Origin: Zelopaecilomyces penicillatus | Taxonomy: Eukaryota > Ascomycota > Sordariomycetes > Hypocreales > Pseudodiploosporaceae | Reading direction: 5' to 3' | Assembly (NCBI GenBank): GCA_005765155.1 | Contig: VCCP01000001.1 | Coordinates: 6,448,001-6,512,000, forward strand | Length of the DNA: 64,000 bases | Notes under the pieces: model-generated | Database searches by the model: none | Told to the model about the DNA's origin: nothing | Seen by the model: the letters and a program-made list of their open reading frames with translations, nothing else | Program-made: the position numbers and the translations under genes | In this document: one piece after another, positions 48,093 to 60,603 of the stretch | Position numbering within the stretch: the stretch's first letter is position 1 | Layout of the letters: every line of letters starts with the position of its first letter

Positions 48093-51036
48093 ATGGATAG
48101 CCTCGCATGCAATGTTATTTATGTCAATCGCCTCGTTGATGGGGATAGACTTGTGCGCGCGATTCCAGATGATTCTGTTACTTCCTCCACCGGCACGCCA
48201 CTTGATTGGGATAGCGACCGTGTTCGAGTACTTGTTCAACCCCTACTAGATGCCTTTGGAGATGGTTGGTCCCCCCCCTCCCTTACTCAATACTCAACCC
48301 TATCTGCTTACTTCTGCTAACTTGTCATGTAGTCCATGTGTGCGCTAATGGTGCGACTTGCATGGCCAAACTGCTGGAACTTCACGAGGGCGGATCCATG
48401 ATGGACATGACGCCAACAATTGTTCTGATAGACACGCCTCATGATGAACGGATACCGGATCCATATATGTCAATGAGTTCGTCGTCTCACCGGGACTCAG
48501 TAATTGGCAGGAGCGGGGAGATTCATACACCAGATGAGAATCTCTATGGTTTGAACCTTTTGCAACGGCTCATTACAGAAACCCATCTACGAAGCATATC
48601 TAAGCTCGTCGTGCCCGTGCCGATCATTAGTTGCTCTGAGGAACCTGTTCCCACAAGCAACGGTCCCATGACTGACGGGGCTGTCGAGCCCTTCACGGCC
48701 ACAATACCCTCCAGTGTTCTGGCGGCACATCGCCCGCTTATTCGAAGATGCTTGGACCTCGGCGCTGTCGACGTCATCATCAGCCCTCTCAACTCTAAGT
48801 GCATTACGACATTAGAGATATGCGCCTACAAGGCCCATAAAGATGCCTCAAGAGACCAGAAAGCGCTTCTAGAAGTTACTAAGGGTAGGAAACGCTCATG
48901 GGTTGGTATCAATGAGCACAAGCCCTTCGCATATCTCCGTGAGGCCATGGTTTCTGGTCTCATGAACGGCATTTGTCGTTTAGGTCCTGAAGACGATCAG
49001 ATTACTAGTGCGCATATTGCTGTTTCGTCTGAGCGTCAAGCGGCCATTGCGACTGCCGTGGGTCGATGGCACTTCTGTGCCCATTCCTTTTCAGACGACG
49101 AACTATTGGTAGCATCCATGGTAATTTTCAAGCATGCGCTGATCATGCCGGAACTTGAGCGATGGCGGATACCTGCAGGTAAGTTTGTTTGCCCACTAAA
49201 CCCTTGACACATCAACCTCCCGTTACCTTTTTTTTCTACTACCTTTCCGCCACACAAAGTACCCGCTAACCATTCAAACCAGACCAATTGATAAGTTTCC
49301 TTGTCGCTTGCCGTGCTGCATACAATAGCTTTGTCCCGTATCATAACTTCCGCCACGTCGTTGACGTGCTTCAGGCAACATTCCATTTCCTAGTCCAGAT
49401 CGGCACACTCCCCCCTTATCCGCCCACAAACTCCCAGGATGCAGTTGTTGAGAAGTCGCCCATTGCGGCATTGCTGAGCCCCTTTGAGGGATTGACGCTG
49501 CTTATTACTGCCATTGGTCATGACGTTGGCCATCCTGGCGTCAACAACGGATTTCTCGCTACCCTCAATGCCCCTCTTGCGCAGCTCTATAATGATAGAT
49601 CTGTCTTGGAATCATTCCACTGTGCTGCTTATTCCCAGATTCTCCGCAGATATTGGCCGGCAGCCTTCGAGGACAGGAAGATGCGTAACCTGATGATTAG
49701 CTCCATCCTGGCAACTGATATGGGTCTCCATTTTGACTACATGAAGAAGCTGGGCGACATTCAGGAGAAGCTTCAAGATAATAACAGCACTGAAGGCTGG
49801 AACGGGCGCCAACTTGAAGAACAAAAGGCTCTTGCTTGTTCGTTACTCATCAAATGCGCAGATATCAGCAACGTGGTATGTTTTCGCAGTTGATTTTGAC
49901 CCCAACTCCTCAAGACTAGATTGCGCTAACGGTTGTCATAGGCGAGGCATCACGACACGGCTTTGCAGTGGATGCATATACTATCCGAAGAATTTTCTCG
50001 GCAAGCATCTATGGAGGATGAACTTGAAATCAAGTCTTCGCTGTTGGCACCACCAAAGAAGGACATGATGTCTTTATCCAACGCCCAACTTGGTTTTATG
50101 AACATGTTTGCGATCCCGTTGTTCCAAGGGGTCGTAGATATCCTACCTGCAATGGGATACACGGTGGAGGAACTCGAGATTAATAAGAGCCTTTTCGAGC
50201 AGAAGGTGAAGGAGCAAAAGGCCAAGCAACTGCAATCAGTCGAAGGGGAAGAGCCGGGTCGGCTTCGAAAAGAAGGCACATTCTCACCTAGGACTAGGAG
50301 TTTTGTGATGGAGAAAGAGGAGGACAGCACGAAAACTGCGCGTGCAGAGAATGGCGATTCAGACGAAGCAACCGACGATATGGTCGAGGTGGAAGGGCAG
50401 CCGTCCTCGGCACCGCTCGATGTGCAACGACAAGATGGGTTGGAGATGTCGCCAGTTGCAAGACCATCGACGGCAAAATCAACCGAATTTCCCCGGACTC
50501 CAATATCGCACCACGAGCTCAACGGCGCAGTCTTTGGCTCCACTTCATCCTTCGATGCTGTTAGGGAATTGGCTGATAGTGACCCATTCAACTGTCGAAA
50601 TCGAGGAGACAGCTCCGTGGACGGCAAGTCGATGCCCTCCGGTAGGCATCGCTGCAGCGAGACGACAGAAGGCAGCACATCCGGCGCGTTTGCGGGAGAT
50701 TGGGCTTCGCAAGCCACGAGCACAGCAACAGGCAAGATTGCCCTCTCGCCTAGCACGCAGGGAACCAGCATCGTCAGCAACGACTCGATTGAGCGCACCC
50801 TCAGCGCGCCCGGATTGAACATGTCACCGCCAAGCGCAAAAGGGTCACCAGTCACGGTGCACAGGGGGGGTTATGCGCGAGACGAGGAATCGATTTTCCA
50901 TGGCGGAAGCCTTGGTAGAGCAGACGGCAAGGCGTTGAAGAAGAAGCCGAGCAGGTTCAGGATGAAGGATTTCCCCTTTTTTAGGAGAAACAAGGGCACC
51001 AGTCCTCCGTTCCCAGCGGCAGACACTACAGGTTGA
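48093..51036 (+). CDS. pdeH: High-affinity 3',5'-cyclic-nucleotide phosphodiesterase (PdeH/Pde2 type)
   Basis: Four exons, 48093-48264, 48333-49178, 49283-49875 and 49942-51036, give about 901 residues; the start is ATG in CCCACCATGG context. The HD-type PDE signature is complete: YHNFRHVVDV near residues 359-368, GHDVGHPGVNN from residue 418, LLIKCADISNV at the end of exon 3 and, after the intron, ARHHDTALQW. The N-terminal 330 residues form a less conserved region seen in fungal members. After about residue 620 the chain is a disordered Ser/Pro/Thr-rich tail ending in a basic-aromatic patch (RFRMKDFPFFRRNKG) that could touch membranes. The enzyme hydrolyses cAMP and so limits PKA signalling; in plant- and insect-associated fungi the orthologue controls conidiation and infection structures. 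Introns carry GCTAAC branch sites. Confidence 0.95.
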
Positions 51037-53898
51037 AGACGTACATCCCTATTACTCCAACGTTCACAAGTTTTTAACACGACGCGCTCTCGCCTTCTCT
51101 AGCCCTCCTCTCCTCGCATCAACGAGGTACGATGGGGGGAGGGGGGGCTCACCAAACTGGATGACATATATATCAGGTTTGATGTCTAAATGAGATGGAT
51201 TACTCCGGGGATAGTGGACAGAGGATTTTTCGCCCGTTGAGCCCTATCCCTCCTCATATGGCAATAGCGGAGACGAATAGCAGACCGGTACGATAACCAG
51301 CCAATGCGCTTTCTCTGAGCCAAAACTCTAAGAGTAGCCAAGCGCGGCCTGATGACTGGGAGTAGAGAAAACCTTTTTAAGGGCAAGGGTGTGGGAGAGC
51401 ATATATTCATGCGTACTTTTCATATACATACCCACTTTGTGTATATACTGCAGGAGGAAACGAAGCAATGGATGTATATGTATCGTTTGATCGGGGGTCT
51501 TGGTGTGGACTGGGTGTTTGAATGGTGGACTTTGTTTAACTATGGCGTTTTTCCTCTTTCCCTACCGATTTTGCTCTGGGGACCCACCGCGGTGATATAG
51601 CACTGCCCTGTCACTTTATTTGGTACGACTAGTTGGGAGTTACGATGGATACTGTTGATGCAAAAAGAGAAACCCCAAACGGGATTGAAAAGGGAAAGTT
51701 ACAAAAAAGAGGGACAAAAGTGCAGGTGCTCGAACGGAAATGAAAGATTATTCGGACGATGGGATGTGTCACAAAGAAACAAGAGCACCACTTGGTGTAT
51801 TCAATTGCATGTAGCCACAAGTCATGGTGTTTTTTTTATAGTAAGGAATGGTGAATTAGGGAAAAAGTAGAATCAGGTGAAGCATTGTCGTTGTTGGTAG
51901 CAGAGAATAAGGTCAGACAGAGCAAGCTATATAAAGACATGAAAAAAACGTCATGACCTCCCTTCAATGCCTATGCTATATGCAACAAGATATAATGTGT
52001 GCGGCGTGTCAACTAAACGGTCATTTTTGTAGATTGACACTGCACGCGGAAGTCGGTAGGTGGGTAAATAATGTAGGAAACTAATCGGATGCGGATGTGT
52101 AGTATGAATAGTCATCCGTTCCCGTGGTGTTGTTCCGCGGCATTACGCAGAATGGAGCACTTAAAACGGGATCCGAGATGGTGAATCATGGGGAAATCAG
52201 GGAGATGGGTATTAGATCTCTTTCTAGTAAGAGGGGCTGATCTACGTACATACATACGGAGTTACTGTGTTAAAACCTTCCATGCCTGGAAGCGAAGCGG
52301 GAAACCCATAAGCGGCCAGGCTGGCTCGGAAGGTCGGTGGGGTCCAAAAAACGGCGCGACGGCGCAACGTTGAGGGCCTGAGCGGAGGGCCGGAAGGGTG
52401 GAATAAGAGAAGCCGAGGCATTGATAGACAATGCTGTCTTTTGTGCAAAGTGTGGAATGTGGAGTAATGATCATACAGGGCCACGAACGAATAGTATAGT
52501 CGCGAGATATTTAGGTCAGTGAGTTGCTGCCATTTGCACAGATACGGATAAGCCGGAATGTAAAGGCTTGCCTAATCCAGCAAAAGTCCTTGAGAGAAAA
52601 GAAGATTGGGTCAAAGTCAGTTAGGAACCCCAAACTAAATTATTACTAGAGGGGGACTGCTGATCATCAAACCAGCCAACCAAATTAATGAGTGGATCTG
52701 TGGAGGTGGCGGAAACGAAAGCGGATCTGGGTTTGAGGCTGATGGTGAGAGTGAGCGTGAGATTGAGGAGGTTTGCTTCTTCCATAATTAGTAAGTATGT
52801 AGGTGCAGATACTAGGTCCACCTCTGTAGGGCTGAAGAAAATGTACTGATTATGTTTACGAGCAACACCAGGATGTAATGATTAGCAAGTGCTTACGTTG
52901 ATAGGCTATCAATGATATCCAAGGTGAGAAAGAAGAAGCCTTTACGGAGAGAACTGGCATACACTATACCTACCCGTACCTACCTATGCAGTGGTGGCCA
53001 TTACGTGTATACACACCTACCTTTCTGAGAGCCCACACTCGTTTGTACAGGGGAGGGGGGGCAAAGGAAATGGCCCGAGGCACGCGGGGAAACTGGCCGT
53101 TGTTCCCCAAGGTGGTGGTATGTATAGATGGATGCTACGGTGCCTCGGGGGAATTGAATGTATATATACTGATGTAAAGGATTCTAAAACGCAACAGAAG
53201 AGTTGAATATAGGTATTTGAATATGTAATTTTACTGTAGTTAGGTAACAAGTGATGACCCGTAGACACCATTTATCAATTGGTTGTGATTTCTTTCAAGG
53301 CTCTAATACCAAGCAGGGGCAAAGTTCATGGCCTCACTCACATGCAATGTACCCCCCCAAAGCCCGTTGGAACTGAACGTGCGTTTAGGTACCTACCCAC
53401 CTAACAACAGCTCCAGCCCCTCACTAGCGAAACATCAGCTTCCTCACCCAGCTTTCCGCCGTCGCGGCTGCCGTCTCTGACCTTTCGCTTCTCGCCTCTT
53501 CCCCCTACTTACCTACACTTCACTCCGCCTTGATTTCGCAATAAGCCGTTCCTGCTCCTCTCCCCTTCTCTCTTGTCCCCTCCAATTGTACATTCTCCTC
53601 TCCGTTATCGCGTACGGCATACGCACACTCAACAATCTATTGTGTCGCATTGTAACTCTGACACGAGGCGAGCTGGTGTTTAGCCCATTCAGCCTATCCA
53701 GAGCAACGCGACTGCAGATTGATCTAGATACAGCTGCATGTCTCACATCTTGACAAGACACTGCTTCATTCCACGGAGAGTACTCAATCATTAGCGGGCA
53801 TATTCAAAAAGACGAAGAATACAATAATTCAAAAAAGAAAAGAAAAAAGCCTAAGCAGAGAGACCTGAAGAGCTGAGCACCGCAATATATCATTCACC
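51037..53898. other. Intergenic region between phosphodiesterase and alcohol oxidase
   Basis: About 2.9 kb with the 3' UTR of the phosphodiesterase and the promoter of the alcohol oxidase. TACCTACC-type blocks occur at 52967-52986 and 53386-53403, the second just upstream of a C/T-rich probable leader. No open frame is convincing and no RNA gene is recognised. Confidence 0.5.
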
Positions 53899-56433
53899 AT
53901 GGGCGTCCCGCAGAAACTCGATGGTCCCGTTGCCACTCGCATGCCTGATGCCCCCTCTGGGGACTTCATGTCTCATGAGCAATGGGAGACATACTACGCT
54001 CTTCTCGATGGAGTGATTCCAGCCATTGTACCAGCCTCTATCCTGAGCGACAAGGAGGGAGAAGTATCGGTTTCTGAAGCAGAGTTTGATCGCATTGTCA
54101 CTCAGTTCTCTGCCAGCTTGGACAATCCTCCCGATAGGCAGACTATTGTAGAATATCTGGCCTACCGGCCAAGCCAGAATCCTCGATTCCGCGAAGACTG
54201 TCTGAGACTTATGTGCATCAGTCCAGCGCGGTTTGAGTTTGCCAAGTTGATGGCATTACTAGGGTGAGTTTCTGAGTCTTGCCTTTTGTCTTTGTTAGAG
54301 TTTATACTAGATACTTGCTTAGAGAGTTTGAAATACTTTAATTTCTTGTTGCTAATTAAGAGTACTTTTGCAGAACCCACCATGGAAGTTTGCTCTTCAC
54401 GGGATACTGGAATCCCATAACACAACAGCCGGCACATATTCGCCATGCCATCATAAAACAATGGTCCACATCCAGGGTTTCCACTTTGCGGTCGCTTGCA
54501 AGGACCATGGGCGGTATAGGCCAGCGGGGCTACTCTGCAACGAACCCATTTCTTGAATCTGTCATTGGATACACGGATGTTCCAAGGGATTGGAAACCCG
54601 TTGAAGGCTATGACTTTCGGTTTATACAAATACCCCAAGGAGAGGGTATCCACGAGCTCACAACTGATGTTGTCATTATTGGCTCTGGTTGTGGAGGTGC
54701 AGTCAGCGCCAAAAACCTGGCTGAATCAGGGCACAGCGTACTCGTCGTCGACAAGGGCTACTACTTTCCCCCTAGTCATCTACCCATGAACCAGGAAGCC
54801 GGCTCCCATTATCTTTATGATCGTGGCGGTTCGTATGCGAGCGAAGACGGCAGCGCCAGTGTTTTATGTGGCGGATCATGGGGTGGTGGTGGCACCATCA
54901 ACTGGAGCGTCTGCTTCAAGCTGCAAGACTATGTTCGCCAAGAATGGTCTGACGGTGGCCTTCCACTATTCAAGTCAACCGAATTTGATCAATGTATGGA
55001 CCGGGTATGGAAGTTTTGTGGTGCAAGCACAAGTGGCATTCGCCATAACCACAGCAATAATGCCATGTTGGATGGGTCCAAGAAGCTGGGCTGGCACAAT
55101 GCTGTGGTCAACCAGAACACTGCCAACAAGGAGCATTATTGCGGCCAGTGCCACCTAGGTTGTGGTTCGGCAGAGAAGCGAGGGCCTGCCGTATCCTGGT
55201 TGCCAGCTGCAGGTGATGCCGGCGCCGAATTCATGGAGGGCTTTCAAGCAGACAAGGTGTTGTTTGCAGAAGATGGAGTGACTGCAATAGGTGTCGAAGG
55301 AGTGTGGACGTCAAGGGATTCAGATGGCAGAGTGCACAAGGCGGCAGATGAGCGAACACAGAGGCGTGTTGTGATCAAGGCCAAAAAGGTTATTGTATCT
55401 GCCGGGTCGTTATGGAGCCCCATCGTATTGATGAACAGTGGAATTGAGGCAAGTCCTATCCCCATCCCAGATCCATTAACTGGTTGCAATAGCACATACT
55501 TGTTTGTTGATGCCTGCAGTGGTCATGGATGAAACTAACTAGTGTGCTCGCTCTAGAACAAAAACCTAGGACATAACCTACATATTCATCCGGTTTGCAA
55601 TGTCGTGGCATCTTATAGACACGAGACGAGGCCATGGGAGGGTGGTATCATTACAAGCTACAGTGGTGAATTCGAGAACCTCGACGAGATGGGGCATGGA
55701 GTGAAACTTGAGCCACTATGCATGGTGGTAAGTAAGCGAGTGAATGCCATCTCGGGATTCTTTTCGTGCCAAAAATTTGATGGGATGTCAAGCCAGCTAA
55801 CGACTTTGCCACGAATAGCCTTATCTGTGCCTCGCTGTGCAAGCGTGGAGTAGTGGACTCGACACAAAGCTATTGAGCTTAAAGTATCGAAACACGGCAG
55901 CTTTTATTTCTCTAACCCGAGATCGCGACTCAGGTTCTGTCTTTCGCGACCCTGTTACTGGGCAGCCTAGAATCAAGTACACGGCCTCGGACTTTGATCG
56001 CGAAAATACCCTTGAGGGAGTAGTGGCGCTGACAAAAATATGTTATGTCACTGGAGCTACGGAAATCCGGGTCCCCATTATGGGCGTGAAGCACTTCTCG
56101 CCTGATCCCATCTCACAGAAGAAGTACGTTGAGGGCAAAGACCCCGAATTCACCGATGCGCAATTTGCCAAATGGCTGCAGCGGTTGCGCAAAATTGGAA
56201 ACAAGCCTCCCACTGGCACATACTCCTCAGCGCATCAGATGGGGACATGTCGCATGAGCGCCACGGCAGACTCAGGCGTAGTAGATGAAAGCGGATTAGT
56301 TTGGGGGACGAAGAACTTGTATGTTGCGGACGCGAGTGTGTTCCCCAGCGCGAGTGGTGTGAACCCGATGGTGACGACGATGTCACTTGCCGATTGGATT
56401 TCGAGGGGGGTAGCGAAGGAGCTTTCGAAATGA
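53899..56433 (+). CDS. Long-chain fatty alcohol oxidase (GMC oxidoreductase)
   Basis: Four exons, 53899-54263, 54374-55448, 55557-55727 and 55819-56433, give 741 residues, the usual length for fungal fatty alcohol oxidases. The FAD-binding motif is VVIIGSGCGGAVSAKNLAES near residue 221, followed by VLVVDKG. Family blocks include GGSWGGGGTINWS, CGQCHLGCGSAEK, SAGSLWSPIVLMNSGI, GHNLHIHPVCNVVASY, AHQMGTCRMS and GVNPMVTTMSL. The enzyme oxidises long-chain alcohols to aldehydes with O2 in omega-oxidation and alkane or wax use, on ER or peroxisomal membranes. The second intron is GC-AG: GAG|GCAAGT with branch ACTAAC and acceptor CTCTAG, 108 nt. Splicing there restores SGIE-NKNLGHNLHIHP. The third intron (55728-55818) rebuilds EPLCMV-PYLCLAVQAWSSGLD. 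Confidence 0.95.
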
Positions 56434-57754
56434 GAGATAGATAGGGGAAATGGATAGCTGAACTGTACTATATGATTCATGAATTTATGGAGACGGGGAG
56501 TTGGTTGGTCTTGGGCGCAGTGTATGCCGCCATGCTTGTAGCAACACGATGACGGTGCTATTGGTTGATTGGTATTAATTGATTATTTCGAGGGGCGTCT
56601 TTATTGAACGAAAGTCTCATGTGGCTCAAGACAATCCTTGAAGAAGGATGATGAACGTTGGCCGGTGATGGATAGGTTATCGACCAAGGGCGGTAAGAGT
56701 TGCGGTGCAAGAATCATGGCGAAATCGCGCGTGTAGTTGGGGCACGCGTTGTCCACATGACCCGACGGTTGGTCACGAGAGCCTTCGGTGAAGTCGACGG
56801 GTGGCGAGAGTAGCCGAGGTGAGCGAGCGGGCAGAGCCGTTGCGTGTGACCCATCTGGCCGGGATGTAGTTTTATGGGGCAGCAAGAGTCTACGTCAGAG
56901 GCAAAACCTAAGAATAGATAGGAAGAAGCACTAGACAGAATAACAGTGTTGTAGTGTTGTGACGATTTTCTGGATGTTGTGTTTGAACGGTAGCCCAGCT
57001 GGATGCCTCCCAAAAGTCGGTGGAATTACAGTACGAATTAGGTAGTCTAGGTGAACTAATATGCAGTATTATATTGCAGTACATAGGTTAGTACGCTTGG
57101 ACGCCAAAGAATGCCTATAAAGGTAAAAAGAAAGCCTCACTGTGGGGGAGACGGTGCAGGTTAATTACTGCATGCGTGCATATCGGGTGAGCCACAGCAC
57201 TAAGGCATGGACGGTAGGGCAAGAATTGAAGGGGGCACAGCCACGCCGCTCGAGGATATCCTGCAGCGGGCATGCCGAGACGATACAGCGACTCAACTTA
57301 CCCTACCTAAGTTTACTAAGCTCGATACTAGATTTGTGTGTACTATTACCGTTTTTTGTTCCTTGTTAATACTGTAACTTAGATTGAAATAGGCCGAGGA
57401 AATGTAAGAAAAGAGAGAGAGACATGCACTCACACGTGCAGGTGTTGATGTCGATGCAGCCAGGGTAGTGCTTCAGCTGTTCATGGGGGAGGGAGAGATG
57501 ATGATGATGGAGGACGGCGCTTTGCATTAAATAGAGTTTTGGTTCTGGCTTGCCCTGCCGGAGCGTCGGGAACGGGGTGGGACTGGGATTGGTTATCTGC
57601 TTGGCAACGGGGTTTGGATATGGTAGCTTTTTAAAAGACTTTAGTTTAGCATTTGTTCAAGTAACTGTGGCATGGGATTAGTATGTCTATTGTAGACGAG
57701 GGATTGAGTTTCGTATAGATATTCTGACAATAAGAATCTATTAATTGCTATACT

Positions 57755-57773
57755 ACACACACACACACACACA
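57755..57773. repeat. CA dinucleotide microsatellite
   Basis: An uninterrupted AC run of about nine units in the gene-free region. Confidence 0.85.
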
Positions 57774-58486
57774 ATAATACATAGGTAATTAGCAATAGTG
57801 AATGTATCGTCAATTAAACGCCACATGAACCTTTGCAGGGGGGGCAATCCCGCCTCTCGGGAGTTCGATGTCAATCTCAAAACTGTTGACGTTGCCTTTC
57901 CTTTCTTTATACAGTACTAATGTACATGAGTTGTTGCATTCTCTCTTGCTGACAGAAACAAGTTCCTTTTTTTGCTATGCTCTATGCAATGTGTCTTTTT
58001 TTTTCTTCCAACAGCAACCTCATCTCCGTGCATTGTCTGTCCCGGCCGGCCGGCATTGCATTTCTAGGTGCGAATGGAAGAAGGTCGGGTTTTCGATATG
58101 CATCGGTGTTCCGTGGAAAAATGCTGCCGCTGCCCCACCACCTCCATTCCAGTGCGTTGATGCTACAGCGTGGGTGTGTGTAGGAGGCCGCCCTGTAGCA
58201 GCCACTAAACTATTACCGTACTGTAACTATGGCGCTCCGTTGCCGCGCTTGGGTTTCCCGTTGGACAACACATCAATGGATATAAACGGGGAAAAAAGGT
58301 GTTAAGCCGGGGGGGCACGTAAGGAGGGACAAAACAGTAAACTATAGTGACATATTAGCTTGAATGCGTGTCCTGGTTTTAGCGCTCTGTAGATGCGTTG
58401 TCAGATGAGTCAAAGGGATGAATCATACTGGGATTTTCTAGATGTTTAGTTCAATGCTGGATACGTTGCTGGTAAATAACAAGGGA

Positions 58487-58498
58487 GGGGGGGGGGGG
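58487..58498 (+). repeat. G12 homopolymer tract
   Basis: Twelve consecutive G preceded by GGGA. Long G runs can form G-quadruplexes and are prone to length error in assemblies. Confidence 0.8.
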
Positions 58499-60587
58499 TT
58501 CCTTTGGGCTCGAGGCGATGGCGGTTTAGATGTTCACGATACAACACACACACACCCATGGGCCCGGGCCCGACCTGCTGGCCTTTTCCCACCTAAGAAC
58601 CCTAACTTTACACTGTACAGCATGCGACAACGAGTATTCGTCATCGTGGCCAGATTTTCTGGTCTAGAAGCCCAACAAGTTTCAATTAATTATTAGTTCT
58701 AGCGTTTAAGGATAGTGACACACTTTTCGTTACACTACGGGCTCTTCTCACATGTTCTCTTCTTGTTTTGCCTCATGGCCAGACGGGCCAGCAGCCCAAC
58801 GGCCCAGGGGGAACCTTGCTCTGTGACATACCTTGAAGACGATGACGTGGTTTTATTTTCTATATGAGAAAGAAGAAAAAAAGATCCATGTTTGCATGAT
58901 GGTTGGCATTTACTAGGATGTCCGTTACTAGCCCTATTTTTTTTTTCTTTTTTACCTTTTTGAAACCAGCAGATATCAATTTCAATATCAGAGTAGGGCT
59001 CTCCGAGGCCATGGGTTCAAAAAACGTCATGTAGGTTAATTAGTAGTGCCTGTAGGGGGGTGTTTTCTGTAGGGCAGTGCCGGCAAATCGATGACAGCGG
59101 ATGCCTATTTTTGGCAGAACCCCCCAGCCCCAAACGAAAAACACATCCAATACTGTATTAAGTAAGCCTGCTTTTTCTTCTTGCCCTCCCACGCCCCCTG
59201 GCCGCGCCCGACCTCTCCCGCCATGGACATTCTTTTTTTCGCCCCCGGGGTTTTTTTTTGCCCATCCCTTCAAGATACAACAGCCAGGACAAACTTGTAC
59301 CGGTACTTTGCCACACAAACTCTTTCTTGCACATGCTTGTGGCTTGAAGGGGCGCCTGTCTTCGTATCGCACCAGCCACGATTAACCCACGATGTTTCCC
59401 CATTATCCCCCTCCAAACCCAGCCAAGTGGTTCGCCGTCGCTTTAAAATACCGATTGACTTTTAAAGGTGGCGCTCGTACTCGGGATTGCACTTTGACAA
59501 AACAAAAAGAAGGCACTGACAGAAACTTGACAGAAACTGACAAGTGACTTTCCTTCATCTGCGCGGTAGTACTTTCGAGGAGCTTACATCAAGTAGAACA
59601 AAAAAAGTTGGCGAATTACGCTGGCGGCAGTGGGCGCGTACTCGAACATATCTTGCTTCACCCGCCTCGGATGATCCCCATCTATCCCTGACACCGAGGG
59701 GAGGAGAGAGACCCAGAGGTCGCATAATGCTGGAACGAGCTGCTTTGGCTAATATTCATTCCCCTTTGCCGCCACAAGAATTCGATATAACGTGATACAA
59801 CGGCACGCAGGCCGTCATTTGATCTAATAGCTTTTTTGTTCCAAGGGGAAAGAGGAGCCTCCATTCCAATCGAAGCTCATAGGTTCACACTAAAACTCCA
59901 GGTTTCTCCAGGAAAATGAATGAACGACTTGATTAATACCAAGACAGCCGAAACAGAAGTTCCCGCAGGACCCTAAAACTTGCATCGAGAAAAGAAACTC
60001 CACTTTCTCCCATCAAACTCAACGCCACTGGTAGGATCTTTTCTTTTGGCATCTTTTGACTGTCAGTTATCAGTCCACTTCTGAGGCGTGTTTAACCCAA
60101 GTTTTTTTATGATGGGTTATTAGTTTCCCTTTTGTACAATAGTAAATCCCACACACCTCGTCCTGCCCCCGGGAAACCCGTCAATTCCGGCCTTGATTGG
60201 CTGGCGCTCTCGACTCAACAGCCAATCATATGCAGCGGCCTCGGCCTTTCTTGGCGTCCCCACATCGACAACCACCCGGCGCTCCACGGCTTCGGCCAAT
60301 GGGCGGCCGTAGACGCGGTTTTTCATCAGACACACCTCAGCATGCCGGGCCGCCACTTACATGGGTCATCAATCTTGGATGTGCACGTCCAGCCTTTTAG
60401 AGAAGCATTCACAGGCTCTCGTCGCTCAGAAGTCTGCTTTTGCTTGCTTGCTATAATTCCCACTCCCCTCCTTATGACCGCAAATCGAATACCCCCCTCC
60501 CTCCCTTCTTCTTCCTGTCTGCCCCCTTTTTGCTTTCTCTCTGCCCAGGTTTTCCTAAAGACCCGCCGTCCCGGGAACGCTTACTTT

Positions 60588-60603
60588 GGGGGGGGGGGGG
60601 GGG
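60588..60603 (+). repeat. G16 homopolymer tract
   Basis: Sixteen consecutive G in the gene-free region, the longest homopolymer I noticed in the window. Exact length should be treated with caution. Confidence 0.8.
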
